DNA from: Halomarina rubra
Lineage (GTDB): Archaea; Halobacteriota; Halobacteria; Halobacteriales; Haloarculaceae
NCBI RefSeq assembly: GCF_023699475.1
Contig: NZ_JALXFV010000008.1
Span: 596,583-660,582 of the forward strand
Direction: 5' to 3'
DNA: 64,000 nt
Part shown: in pieces, positions 16,332-24,517 of the stretch
Numbering within the stretch: the stretch's first letter is position 1
How the letters are laid out: every line of letters starts with the position of its first letter
Position numbers and translations under genes: made by a program
The notes under the pieces: generated by a model
What the model was told of the DNA's origin: nothing
What the model saw: only the letters and a program-made list of their open reading frames with translations
Database searches by the model: none

Positions 16332-16967
16332 TCACTCCACGAGTTCGACGTACGTCCGGAGCTTCTCGCTGGCGGCCTCGAGCACCGACGAGCCGTGGTA
16401 GACCAGTCCGACCTCGAAGTCGTACTCGCGGAGCTTCGCGAGGCTCTCTTCGGCCAACAGGAGGTCTTCGGAGTAGACGCCCGGTGGGAGGTGGAAGTGG
16501 CCCTTCGGGAGCCCCCGCTGGTCCGCGCCACTGGCGGCGTCGGCCATGACGGCGACCCCCCGGTCCTCGTTCACGAGCAGGTGCTGGTGGGCGCGGTGGC
16601 CCGGCGCGTGGACGGCCTCGAACCCGGCGAAGGTGTCGCCCTCGCCGTAGAACTCGTGAGCCGACTCGACGTCCGGGTTCGACCCCTCCGGGAGGTAGAG
16701 GTCGCAGCCGTACTCGGCGCAGACCGCGTCGACACCGCCGACGTGGTCGCCGTCGGCGTGGGTGACGACGACCTGCTCGGGCGTGACACCCGTCGACTCG
16801 ATGCCCGCGAGGAGCGCGTCGGTGGTGTCGGGCAGGCCGGCGTCGAACAGCGTCGGCACGTCGGCGTCGGCGAGGAACGCCCGAATACGGCCGGTATCAC
16901 GCTCGACGCAGGTGACGTCGTAGATACCGTCGACCCGTTCGACCACGTCCGTGTCGGCTGTTGTCAT
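16332..16967 (-). CDS. MBL-fold metallo-hydrolase
   Basis: A 211-residue metallo-beta-lactamase-fold protein. The active-site motif HxDxDH is VTHADGDHVGG (about residues 73-83), followed by VHAPGHRAHQHLL (third His) and a C-terminal GLVYHGSSVL. The N-terminal strand ends in LFDAGLPDTTD. The site is consistent with a dinuclear zinc hydrolase, close to glyoxalase II-like and quorum-quenching lactonase-like families, but no specific substrate follows. It is divergent from rqcH with 122 bases between the starts. This is the second of three MBL enzymes in the window. Confidence 0.85.
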   Translation of the reverse strand: MTTADTDVVERVDGIYDVTCVERDTGRIRAFLADADVPTLFDAGLPDTTDALLAGIESTGVTPEQVVVTHADGDHVGGVDAVCAEYGCDLYLPEGSNPDVESAHEFYGEGDTFAGFEAVHAPGHRAHQHLLVNEDRGVAVMADAASGADQRGLPKGHFHLPPGVYSEDLLLAEESLAKLREYDFEVGLVYHGSSVLEAASEKLRTYVELVE

Positions 16968-17089
16968 GGCTGAGCGTGGGCGGGCCGAGCGGATACGTGT
17001 TCTGGCGGTGGCAGGTACACGACGAGACCGTGAGAGGCGGTGCCGACGGACCGATATCCCTTTTCACTCCGCCCGTAGACCGTGTGGGT

Positions 17090-19246
17090 ATGGAACGAAA
17101 GCGCGAGTTGACGAGCGTCGACTGCGCGGCCCTCGCGCGCGAACTCGGCAAGTACGAGGGCGCGAAGGTCGACAAGGCATACCTCTACGGCGAGGACATG
17201 CTGCGGCTGAAACTCCGGGACTTCGAGCGTGGCCGCCTCGAACTGCTCGTGGAGGTCGGCGAGCCGAAACGCGCCCACCTCGCGGCCCAGGAGCACGTCC
17301 CCGACGCCCCGGGGCGTCCGCCGAACTTCGCGATGATGCTCCGCAACCGCATCACGAGCGCGGACTTCGCCGGGGTCGAACAGTTCGAGTTCGACCGCAT
17401 CCTCACCTTCCACTTCGAGCGCGACGACGGCGACACCCACATCGTCGCCGAGCTGTTCGGCGACGGCAACGTCGCGGTCTGTGACGACAACTACGAGGTG
17501 CTCGGCAGTCTGGAGACCGTCCGTCTCAAGTCCCGGACCGTCGCGCCAGGGTCGCTGTACGACTATCCCTCTTCGCGCTTCAACCCGCTGAAGGTCGACG
17601 AGGAGGGGTTCACCGCTCGGATGCAGCAGTCCGACACGGACGTGGTTCGGACCATCGCCACCCAACTCAACTTCGGTGGGCTGTGGGCAGAGGAGCTGTG
17701 TACCCGCGCCGGCGTCGAGAAGACGAAGGACATCGCGGACGCCACCGAGGAGGACTACGCCGCGCTGTACGAACAGCTCGACCGCCTCCGGACCGTCCTG
17801 CGCTCGGGCGAGTTCGACCCACGGGTGTACTACGAGTCCGTCGACGGCGACGGGAGCGGCGACGACGGGAACGGGGACGACGCCGACGGCGAGAACGAGG
17901 TCCGTGCGGACGTCACGCCCGTCCCCCTCGAAGAGTACGAGGGCAAGCACGCCGAGGTGTTCTCGAACTTCAACGACGCGCTCGACGACTACTTCTTCAA
18001 CTTCGAGCGCGACCCCGGCGACGAGGCGACCGGTGGGGGAGCGTCTTCACGCCCCGACTTCGAAGAGGAGATCGCGAAGTTCGAGCGCATCATCGCCCAG
18101 CAGGAGGGTGCAATCGACAGCTTCGACGAGGACGCCCAGGAGGAACGCGAGCGCGCCGAACTGCTGTACGCGCGCTACGACCTCGTCGACGACGTCATCT
18201 CGGCGGTCCAGTCCGCCCGCGCGGAGGACGTGCCGTGGGACGACATCGCCGCCCGGTTCGAGGAGGGCGCGGAGAAGGGCATCGAGGCGGCCGAGGCCGT
18301 CGACGACGTGAACGGTGCGCAGGGTACCGTCACCCTCGTCGTCGACGACACGCGCGTCACCGTCGACCCCTCGATGGGCGTCGAGAAGAACGCCGACCGC
18401 CTCTATCAGGAGGCGAAGCGTGTCGAGGAGAAGAAGGAGGGTGCACTCGCGGCCATCGAGGACACGCGCGAACAGCTCGAAGACGCGAAACAGCGCCGCG
18501 ACGACTGGGAAGCCCCCGACGAACCGGACGAGGACGACGAGTCGATGGCCGACGTCGACTGGCTCTCGCGGGCGTCGATTCCGCGGCGACGCGACGAGCA
18601 GTGGTACGAGCGCTTTCGCTGGTTCCGCACGAGCGACGGCTACCTCGTGCTCGGCGGGCGCAACGCCGACCAGAACGAGGAGTTGGTCAAGAAGTACACC
18701 GAGAAGCACGACCGTTTCCTCCACACCCAGGCCCACGGCGCGCCCGTCACCATCCTGAAGGCGAGCGAACCGAACGAGCCCTCCGAGGCCGTCGACTTCC
18801 CCGACAGTTCGCTCGAACAGGCCGCGCAGTTCGCCATCACCTACTCGTCGGTGTGGAAGGACGGCCAGTTCGCCGGCGACGTCTACATGGCCGAACCGAG
18901 CCAGGTGTCGAAGACTCCCGAGAGCGGCGAGTACGTCGAGAAGGGGTCGTTCGTCGTCCGCGGCGACCGCACGTACTTCCGGGACACGCCCGTCGGCTGT
19001 GCGGTCGGTATCGCCGTCGAACCGCAGACGCAGGTGCTCGGCGGACCGCCCGAAGCCGTCGAACCGCGAACCGAGACCTCGATTCGCCTCGAACCCGGCC
19101 AGTACGCCCAGAACGACATGGCGAAGATGCTCTACCGGGAGTTCAAGGGCCGCTTCGAGGACCAGACGTTCGTCCGGAAGGTGGCGAGCGCCGACCGCAT
19201 CCAGGAGTTCCTCCCGAACGGCGGCAGTCGGATGGCAGAGGAGTAG
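17090..19246 (+). CDS. rqcH: RqcH: ribosome quality control factor (NEMF/Rqc2/FbpA family)
   Basis: A 718-residue protein. The N-terminal NFACT-N domain begins MERKRELTSVDCAALARELG and contains the D102-R103 pair (EFDRILTFHF), equivalent to the DR motif that RqcH needs for tRNA binding. A central coiled-coil region (about 370-510) is rich in Glu/Arg/Lys, and the NFACT-R domain follows (WYERFRWFRTSDGYLVLGGR, then NEELVKKYTEKHDRFLHTQ). RqcH binds the large subunit carrying a stalled peptidyl-tRNA and recruits tRNA-Ala to add C-terminal alanine tails; archaeal members are inferred to do the same. An acidic insert of about 20 residues occurs near residue 250-275 (GSGDDGNGDDADGE). Pelota lies 2 kb away. 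Confidence 0.92.
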   Translation: MERKRELTSVDCAALARELGKYEGAKVDKAYLYGEDMLRLKLRDFERGRLELLVEVGEPKRAHLAAQEHVPDAPGRPPNFAMMLRNRITSADFAGVEQFEFDRILTFHFERDDGDTHIVAELFGDGNVAVCDDNYEVLGSLETVRLKSRTVAPGSLYDYPSSRFNPLKVDEEGFTARMQQSDTDVVRTIATQLNFGGLWAEELCTRAGVEKTKDIADATEEDYAALYEQLDRLRTVLRSGEFDPRVYYESVDGDGSGDDGNGDDADGENEVRADVTPVPLEEYEGKHAEVFSNFNDALDDYFFNFERDPGDEATGGGASSRPDFEEEIAKFERIIAQQEGAIDSFDEDAQEERERAELLYARYDLVDDVISAVQSARAEDVPWDDIAARFEEGAEKGIEAAEAVDDVNGAQGTVTLVVDDTRVTVDPSMGVEKNADRLYQEAKRVEEKKEGALAAIEDTREQLEDAKQRRDDWEAPDEPDEDDESMADVDWLSRASIPRRRDEQWYERFRWFRTSDGYLVLGGRNADQNEELVKKYTEKHDRFLHTQAHGAPVTILKASEPNEPSEAVDFPDSSLEQAAQFAITYSSVWKDGQFAGDVYMAEPSQVSKTPESGEYVEKGSFVVRGDRTYFRDTPVGCAVGIAVEPQTQVLGGPPEAVEPRTETSIRLEPGQYAQNDMAKMLYREFKGRFEDQTFVRKVASADRIQEFLPNGGSRMAEE

Positions 19247-19378
19247 GGCGAGTCGAGCGCAGACGAGACTCGCCGGGATGCGAACGGGGAGCGGTTGCGA
19301 CCCGTGAGTAGCGAGGCCGACCGCAGGGAGGCCTCGACCATCCGAACGGGAGGTCGAGTGAGTGCCCGTGACGCCTCT

Positions 19379-19822
19379 TCAGTCCTCGATGGGGACGTCG
19401 ACGCCCAACTGCGAGAACAGCGAGGTCATCCCCACCATCGAGGCCATCTCGGTTATCTTCCCGTCCTCGACGCGCCGATAGTGGTAGCCGTCGACCTCGA
19501 TACGGGTACCGGTCGGTTCGATGCCCCGGAAGGTTCCCTCGTGAGTGCCGGTGACGGTGACGTACTCCATCACTTCGTCGCCCTCGGCGACGAGCGCGTG
19601 GGACACCTCCGCCAGGTCCGGGAACGCCGAGAACCACTCGCGATACAGGCTCTTGACGTCCTCGCGGCTGACGACGAGGTCGTCGGTCCCAGTGCGAGTC
19701 AACCGGACCCGGACGTCCTCGGCGTACAGGTCGTCGACGGCGTCGACGTTCTTGTTCTCGGTCAGTTCGACGGACTCGCGGCGTACGAGGTCCTTGTTGG
19801 CCTCCGTCTCTGTGGTCGCCAT
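19379..19822 (-). CDS. SnoaL-like polyketide-cyclase/ester-cyclase fold protein
   Basis: A 147-residue protein starting MATTETEANKDLVRRESVEL. It has the NTF2-like cone: helix, then YAEDVRVRLTRTG, DVKSLYREWFSAFPDLAEV, then strands VMEYVTVTGTHEGTFRGIEP and YHYRRVEDGKITEM. This pattern is that of SnoaL-like or ester cyclase family proteins, small enzymes or binding proteins of uncertain substrate. It is a single gene with its stop 132 bases from the rqcH stop (convergent). An N-terminal extension seen upstream is a shadow frame. Confidence 0.7.
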   Translation of the reverse strand: MATTETEANKDLVRRESVELTENKNVDAVDDLYAEDVRVRLTRTGTDDLVVSREDVKSLYREWFSAFPDLAEVSHALVAEGDEVMEYVTVTGTHEGTFRGIEPTGTRIEVDGYHYRRVEDGKITEMASMVGMTSLFSQLGVDVPIED

Positions 19823-19986
19823 GGTGTGCTCCGCGTCTCCCCCACCTATCACGCGACCGACCGGCCACACGGAGGACGCGGTTCGTGTTGCCACCGTGTC
19901 AGCATCAAGCTGTCTGCGTTCCGACCCGGTGACTCTCCGGGAGGTGCGAACGAGCAGGCCGAAGACGCGATGTCGGCGGTGTCCGC

Positions 19987-21051
19987 TCAGTCGAACTTGT
20001 CGATGACGGGGATGCCGACGGTCTCGAAGTCGGTCATGGACTCGAGGCGCGAGGTGACGTCGTCGAGTTCGACCGTCTCGCTGACGACGGCGCTGGGGTC
20101 GATCTTCCCGGTCTGGACCATGCGGAATATCTCGTCGTAGCGCGTCGGTGGCATCCCGAGCGAGCCGATGAACTCGATCTCCTGCATCACCATCGCGTCG
20201 GTCGGCACCGACACCATCCCCTGTTCGTCCTGTGTCGTCAGGCCGATCTGGATGTGCTGACCACGGTTGCCGAGACTGAGGATGGAGTTCTGACACGTCG
20301 TCGCGATACCGAGGGCGTCGACGCTGACGTTGGCCGCCCCGCCCGCGAGGTCCTTGACCGCCTCGGGGACGTCCTCGGCCTCGCCGGCGTTGACGACCTC
20401 GGACGCACCGAGTTCTTTCGCTTTGTCGAGTTTGTCGTCCATCAGGTCGACGGCGATGACGTTCGCGCCGAGGGCGTTCCCGATGTGGACCGCCGAGAGA
20501 CCGACACCGCCACAGCCGTGGACGGCCAGCCAGTCACCCGCCCCGATGTCGGCGCGGTGAGCGAGGCCGTGGAAAGCGGTCATGAACCGACAGCCCAGAC
20601 CGGCCATGTCCGTCGAGGAGACGCCGTCCGGGAGTTTGACGAGATTGTGGTTCGCCGCCGGGACGTGCATCTGTTCGGCGAACGCACCCTGAACCTGTTC
20701 GACGAACCCGAGCGGCATCACGTTCTCGCAGGTGTTGGAGTGGCCGGTCCGGCACTCGTGACAGGTGCCGTCGCCGATGTTGAACGGGACGGCGACGTGG
20801 TCGCCCTCCTGGACCTCCGTCACGTTCTCGCCGACCTCGACGACGTGACCGGCCGGTTCGTGGCCGAGAATCTGGCCGGACTGGGGCTGGATGCCCAGCC
20901 AGTCCCAGTCGCCCTGCCAGCCGTGCCAGTCCGACCGGCAGATACCACAGGCCTCCAACTCGATGACGGCACCGTCGGGCGTCACCTGCGGAGCGTCTAC
21001 GTCTTCGATTTCGAGCGGTTCGCCGTGTTCCTTGAGAACTGCTGCTCGCAT
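19987..21051 (-). CDS. Zinc-dependent alcohol dehydrogenase (MDR family)
   Basis: A 354-residue medium-chain dehydrogenase. Catalytic zinc ligands are Cys in GICRSDWHGW and the GHEPAGHVVEVG motif with a second His. The structural zinc lobe reads GTCHECRTGHSNTCENVM, which retains three Cys of the usual four. The Rossmann motif GCGGVGLSAVHIG lies near residue 178, and IAVDLMDDKLDKAKELG gives the Asp that selects NAD. Such enzymes oxidise primary or secondary alcohols. The ATG follows a CTTATG box by about 28 bases on this strand. It lies between RqcH and Pelota but is divergent from pelota with 252 bases between starts. Confidence 0.88.
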   Translation of the reverse strand: MRAAVLKEHGEPLEIEDVDAPQVTPDGAVIELEACGICRSDWHGWQGDWDWLGIQPQSGQILGHEPAGHVVEVGENVTEVQEGDHVAVPFNIGDGTCHECRTGHSNTCENVMPLGFVEQVQGAFAEQMHVPAANHNLVKLPDGVSSTDMAGLGCRFMTAFHGLAHRADIGAGDWLAVHGCGGVGLSAVHIGNALGANVIAVDLMDDKLDKAKELGASEVVNAGEAEDVPEAVKDLAGGAANVSVDALGIATTCQNSILSLGNRGQHIQIGLTTQDEQGMVSVPTDAMVMQEIEFIGSLGMPPTRYDEIFRMVQTGKIDPSAVVSETVELDDVTSRLESMTDFETVGIPVIDKFD

Positions 21052-21303
21052 AGCATATGTTGGTTGGTACCTCTTCCCATAAGCCTAATTTCGTGACGAG
21101 AGAGTGTATCGAAAAACGTTCAGTCTTACACGTTTCGAGTGAACGACTGGACACTCTCACGTGGATTCCGCCGAACGAGCGGCACAGAACGTGGCCAAAG
21201 GGACACAGTGTGAGCACGCGGCGACGGAGGGTGGTGCGTCGGAGCGGCGGACCGACGCCTCCGAGATAGCAGGACACTTCCCGGCCGCCCGCACACCTCG
21301 ACC

Positions 21304-22371
21304 ATGCGCATCGCGGACCGCTACCACGTCGAGGGCGGGAAGGAGAAGATAACGCTCGTTCCCGAGACGCTCGACGACCTCTGGCATCTCAACTACATCC
21401 TCGAACCCGGCGACCTCGTCGGCGGCGACACCCACCGACGGGTCCGCCGCGACGACGAGCAACTGCGCGACTCCGGCGGCGAGCGCGAACACATGTACGT
21501 CACGTTGAACGTCGACGAGACGGAGTTCGCCCGCTTCGCGAACCGCTTGCGAGTGTCGGGGGTCATCGAGGACTGCTCGCGGGAGGATCAACTCGGCTTC
21601 CACCACACGCTCAACGTCGAGGGAAACGAGGAGTTGGAGGTCACCAAACACTGGAAACCCGACCAGCTCGACCGGCTGGAGGAGGCCGTCGAGGCGACCG
21701 AGACTGCCGACGTCGCCGTCGCCACCGTCGAGGAGGGCGCGGCCCACGTCCACACCGTCGCCCAGTACGGCGCGGAAGAGCGCGTCGCGCTGACGGGGAC
21801 GACCGGGAAAGGCGAGTTCGCTCAGGGACGCGACCAGTTGTTCGCCGAACTCACGACGGTGCTCCAGCGGATGGACGTCGACGCCATCATCCTCGCCGGG
21901 CCGGGGTTCACGAAACAGGACGCGCTCGACTACATCGAGGAGAACGCCCGCGACCTCACCGAGAAGATAACGGTCGTCGACACGAGCGCCGTCGGCGACC
22001 GCGGGGTCCACGAGGTCCTCAAACGCGGCGCGGTCGAGGACGTACAGGCCGAGACCCGCATCACCCGCGAGGCCGAACTCATCGACGAGTTGATGAGCGA
22101 GATCGGGCAGGGCGCGAAGGCGGCCTACGGCGTCGAAGAGGTCCAGAAGGCCGTCGAGTTCGGCGCGGTCGAGACCCTGCTCGTCGTCGACGAGCGCCTC
22201 CGCCTCGAACGCGCCGGCGAGGGCGAGTGGGACGCCGACGCCAACGCGCTGCTCGAATCGGTCGACCAGAAAGGCGGGGACGTGGTCGTGTTCTCCCACG
22301 AGTTCGACCCCGGCGAGCAGTTGGCGAACCTCGGTGGCATCGCCGCGATTCTCCGCTACCGACTGCAGTGA
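21304..22371 (+). CDS. pelA: Pelota (Dom34) mRNA surveillance/ribosome rescue protein
   Basis: A 355-residue protein, the normal archaeal length. The N-terminal Sm-like domain begins [20 protein letters not shown] and continues [15 protein letters not shown]. The central and C-terminal eRF1-like domains follow ([15 protein letters not shown] and, near the end, [12 protein letters not shown]). There is no GGQ peptide-release loop, as expected of Pelota rather than aRF1. With its GTPase partner (aEF1A in archaea) it enters the empty A site of stalled ribosomes and, with ABCE1, splits subunits. It is adjacent to rqcH-side genes, which supports ribosome rescue as its role. The start is ATG 21304, no strong TATA visible. 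Confidence 0.95.
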   Translation: MRIADRYHVEGGKEKITLVPETLDDLWHLNYILEPGDLVGGDTHRRVRRDDEQLRDSGGEREHMYVTLNVDETEFARFANRLRVSGVIEDCSREDQLGFHHTLNVEGNEELEVTKHWKPDQLDRLEEAVEATETADVAVATVEEGAAHVHTVAQYGAEERVALTGTTGKGEFAQGRDQLFAELTTVLQRMDVDAIILAGPGFTKQDALDYIEENARDLTEKITVVDTSAVGDRGVHEVLKRGAVEDVQAETRITREAELIDELMSEIGQGAKAAYGVEEVQKAVEFGAVETLLVVDERLRLERAGEGEWDADANALLESVDQKGGDVVVFSHEFDPGEQLANLGGIAAILRYRLQ

Positions 22372-22428
22372 GCGGTCCTCGCGAGACGTCCCCGCGTCCG
22401 GTGACGGCGTTCGTGCCCGCCCATCGTC

Positions 22429-22956
22429 TCAGACCAACTCGACCTGACGCGACTCGGAGTCCGGGAGGTCACGCAACACCGTCACGGTCCCCTCGAACGC
22501 CTCGACGACCTCGTCGACGACGTCGCGCGCACCGACCGCCCCCAGCGAGGAGCGCCGGCGGTCCGAGAGGAAGACGTGGCCGCAGGCGCGTTCGCTCGCC
22601 TCGACGAGGATGCGGTCCGGTTCCCGCCCGACGACGCCGACGCAGTCGTACTCGACGGGGACTCCCTCCAGCGCCTCGCGCGCGACGTACTCGGCCGAAC
22701 AGCGGCGCTCGGTCTCCGCCTGTGCGAGCGTGAACCGACCGAACCCGGCCAGGCGTTCCCTGGCGTGGCGGCGGTCGGCGAACGCGCCGCTCGGCATCAC
22801 GTTGAGGACGGTCAGTCGACCACCGGTCCAGGCGACGTACCGACCCGCTGCACGGACGAGTTCGCGGTCCGCCGCGGCACCCTCGACGCTCACCAGTGCG
22901 TTCGCCCGGTCGACCCCCCACGCGGACGGGTCTCCGTCCGACGCTGTTCTCGACAT
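22429..22956 (-). CDS. Universal stress protein family protein
   Basis: A 175-residue protein starting MSRTASDGDPSAWG (a 13-residue longer start at 22995 is possible). The USP alpha/beta fold is suggested by ALVSVEGAAADRELVRAA, then LTVLNVMPSGAFADRR, VPVEYDCVGVVGREPDRILVE and HVFLSDRRRSSLGAVGA, where the last segment would hold the ATP-binding G-2x-G-9x-G region in modified form. The typical N-terminal segment is short. USP domains bind nucleotides and serve in stress adaptation. Monocistronic; convergent with pelota by 57 bases. Confidence 0.65.
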   Translation of the reverse strand: MSRTASDGDPSAWGVDRANALVSVEGAAADRELVRAAGRYVAWTGGRLTVLNVMPSGAFADRRHARERLAGFGRFTLAQAETERRCSAEYVAREALEGVPVEYDCVGVVGREPDRILVEASERACGHVFLSDRRRSSLGAVGARDVVDEVVEAFEGTVTVLRDLPDSESRQVELV

Positions 22957-23068
22957 ACACCCTCTCGGGCAGCCGTCCGTATGAACCGCAGCCAAGTCCA
23001 GAGTGAAAGTGTAGCAACGGCGCTCGTACCGCCGAGGCGCGGCTCCGTGCGGGCCGCTGCGTTCACTT

Positions 23069-23893
23069 TCACTCGACGTTCTCGCCGTCGGGAGCGTCCC
23101 CTTGCGGCGGTCGATTCTCGGGTCCGCCCTCCGCGACGTCCGGGTCGTGGGTGACCGGGACGACGAGGCCGTCCCGGGCGAACTCGGCCCGTCCGTCGTA
23201 CCGGTCGCCCAGCGAGTCGAGCATCTCGTCGTGGTGGTCGTCGGTGTGCGGGTAGAGGTGGGTGAGGTAGACGGTTCCGAGGTCCGTCCCCGCGAGCGTC
23301 TCGCCGAGTTGGGAGGGCGTCGGGTGGTTCGCGACGTCCACCTCGTCGGGGAACGAACAGTCGTGGACGAGCACCGCCGACCCGTCGGCGAGGTCCGCGA
23401 CCGCGTCGGTCGCTTCGGTGTCGCCCGAGAACGTGAGGTCGCCGTCGGGACCGGCGAAGCGGTAGGCCAGACAGTACATCGAGTGGACCGTCTCGACGGC
23501 CGCTACGTCGTAGGCCCCCACTTCGAACTCGCCCGGACCGACCTCCTCGACGACGAGGTCCAGTCGGTCCTGCATGTACTCGTGGACGTCGAGTAGACCG
23601 TCGAGGAGGTCGCGCGTCCCCTCGGGGCCGACGACGGTGAGGTCGGTCGTCCCCGCCAGCCACTTCGCCTTCATCAGCGGGAGGAGGTCGGCGACGTGGT
23701 CGAGGTGGTGGTGGGTCAGCAGGACCGTCGAGACGCCCTCGTAGCCCACGTCGGTACGCGCCAGCGCGTGGAGGACGCCGCTCCCGCAGTCGACGAGGAG
23801 CGGGTCGTTCGCCTCCGATTCGAGCAACAGACCGGTCTGGAACCGCTCGCCGGTCGGCATCGCGCTGCCCGTCCCGAGGAAGGTGAGTCGCAT
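23069..23893 (-). CDS. MBL-fold hydrolase (RNase Z-like family)
   Basis: A 274-residue protein starting MRLTFLGTGSAMP, the RNase Z/beta-lactamase opening with the GTGSA loop. The metal-binding motif HxHxDH is LTHHHLDHVADLLP. Later features are ADGSAVLVHDCSFPDE, HPTPSQLGE and TVYLTHLYPH. The fold and motif order match RNase Z-like enzymes, which mature tRNA 3' ends, but the flexible exosite arm is not recognisable and the protein is slightly short of the family; a PQQ/AHL-lactonase-like role is possible. An ATG at 23893 is preferred over the GTG six bases upstream. Confidence 0.75.
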   Translation of the reverse strand: MRLTFLGTGSAMPTGERFQTGLLLESEANDPLLVDCGSGVLHALARTDVGYEGVSTVLLTHHHLDHVADLLPLMKAKWLAGTTDLTVVGPEGTRDLLDGLLDVHEYMQDRLDLVVEEVGPGEFEVGAYDVAAVETVHSMYCLAYRFAGPDGDLTFSGDTEATDAVADLADGSAVLVHDCSFPDEVDVANHPTPSQLGETLAGTDLGTVYLTHLYPHTDDHHDEMLDSLGDRYDGRAEFARDGLVVPVTHDPDVAEGGPENRPPQGDAPDGENVE

Positions 23894-24059
23894 GGTCACG
23901 CCTCTGTCCGCGCGGGCCAGCGGCTAAGGGGTTTCCGTCGTCGGGAACGCTACTTGTCGCCGAACGGAACCTCGGAGGGACGGAGACGTCGCTCACGGTG
24001 TCGAATCCACGTGAGGAGTGAATCGCGTTCGCCGGTCGTCGCGTCTGTCGAGCCGCGCG

Positions 24060-24185
24060 TCAGTTCAGCGGGCGGCCGCAGTCCAGACACTGGCAGTCGC
24101 CGTCACGCGCGAGGACGTGCATCGGCTGCGTACCGCAGTGGGGACAGCTCCGCGAACCGCCGTGGTCGTGTTGCGTAGTCGCCAT
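24060..24185 (-). CDS. Small CPxCG zinc-finger protein (41 aa)
   Basis: A 41-residue protein MATTQHDHGGSRSCPHCGTQ..., with two CxxC-type knuckles: CPHC (residues 14-17) and CQC-LDC (31-36), giving a C4 zinc ribbon. Many haloarchaea encode such one- or two-knuckle microproteins (CPxCG family), some involved in motility, biofilm or stress, mostly unknown. An AAAA/TTTT box (24211-24214) about 27 bases upstream supports the ATG and leaderless transcription. Confidence 0.7.
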   Translation of the reverse strand: MATTQHDHGGSRSCPHCGTQPMHVLARDGDCQCLDCGRPLN

Positions 24186-24517
24186 ACTACCGACGACAAC
24201 GCCCTCACGTAAAAGTCTACACCCGGCAACGAACACCAACCATCCATCAGTGTTTGAACGCGTCCGGGAGCGTATAAGGACACATAAAGTGAACCGAACG
24301 GATTCCGATTGGACATTCATCTACATTCGAGTCTGTAGTGTTACGAAGGGAGACAGAGCGCCGGGACCTTCACGGTTCATCGACCACTCGTGTCGGCGGA
24401 CGGTCGACAGAGCCGACCGATGGACCCGAACCGAGCGTTCGTGACCGCCACGACGGGAGTTTCAGTTACACTCCGGTAACCGAACCCACTTGTCGCCCGC
24501 GCCCGACGTCACGGTAG
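24186..24517. other. Divergent intergenic region before the helicase gene
   Basis: A 332-base gap between the zinc-finger gene (minus) and the Lhr helicase (plus). It holds the promoter of the zinc-finger gene (near 24212) and two AT-rich elements on the plus strand (GCGTATAAGG near 24270 and ACATAAAGTG near 24285). A 64-codon plus-strand ORF here is basic with no family signature and is not supported. No RNA gene was recognised. Confidence 0.5.

Noticed and set aside
24250-24444. 64-codon ORF in the gap before the helicase
   Set aside because: Basic, no family features, and placed over promoter-like AT boxes.
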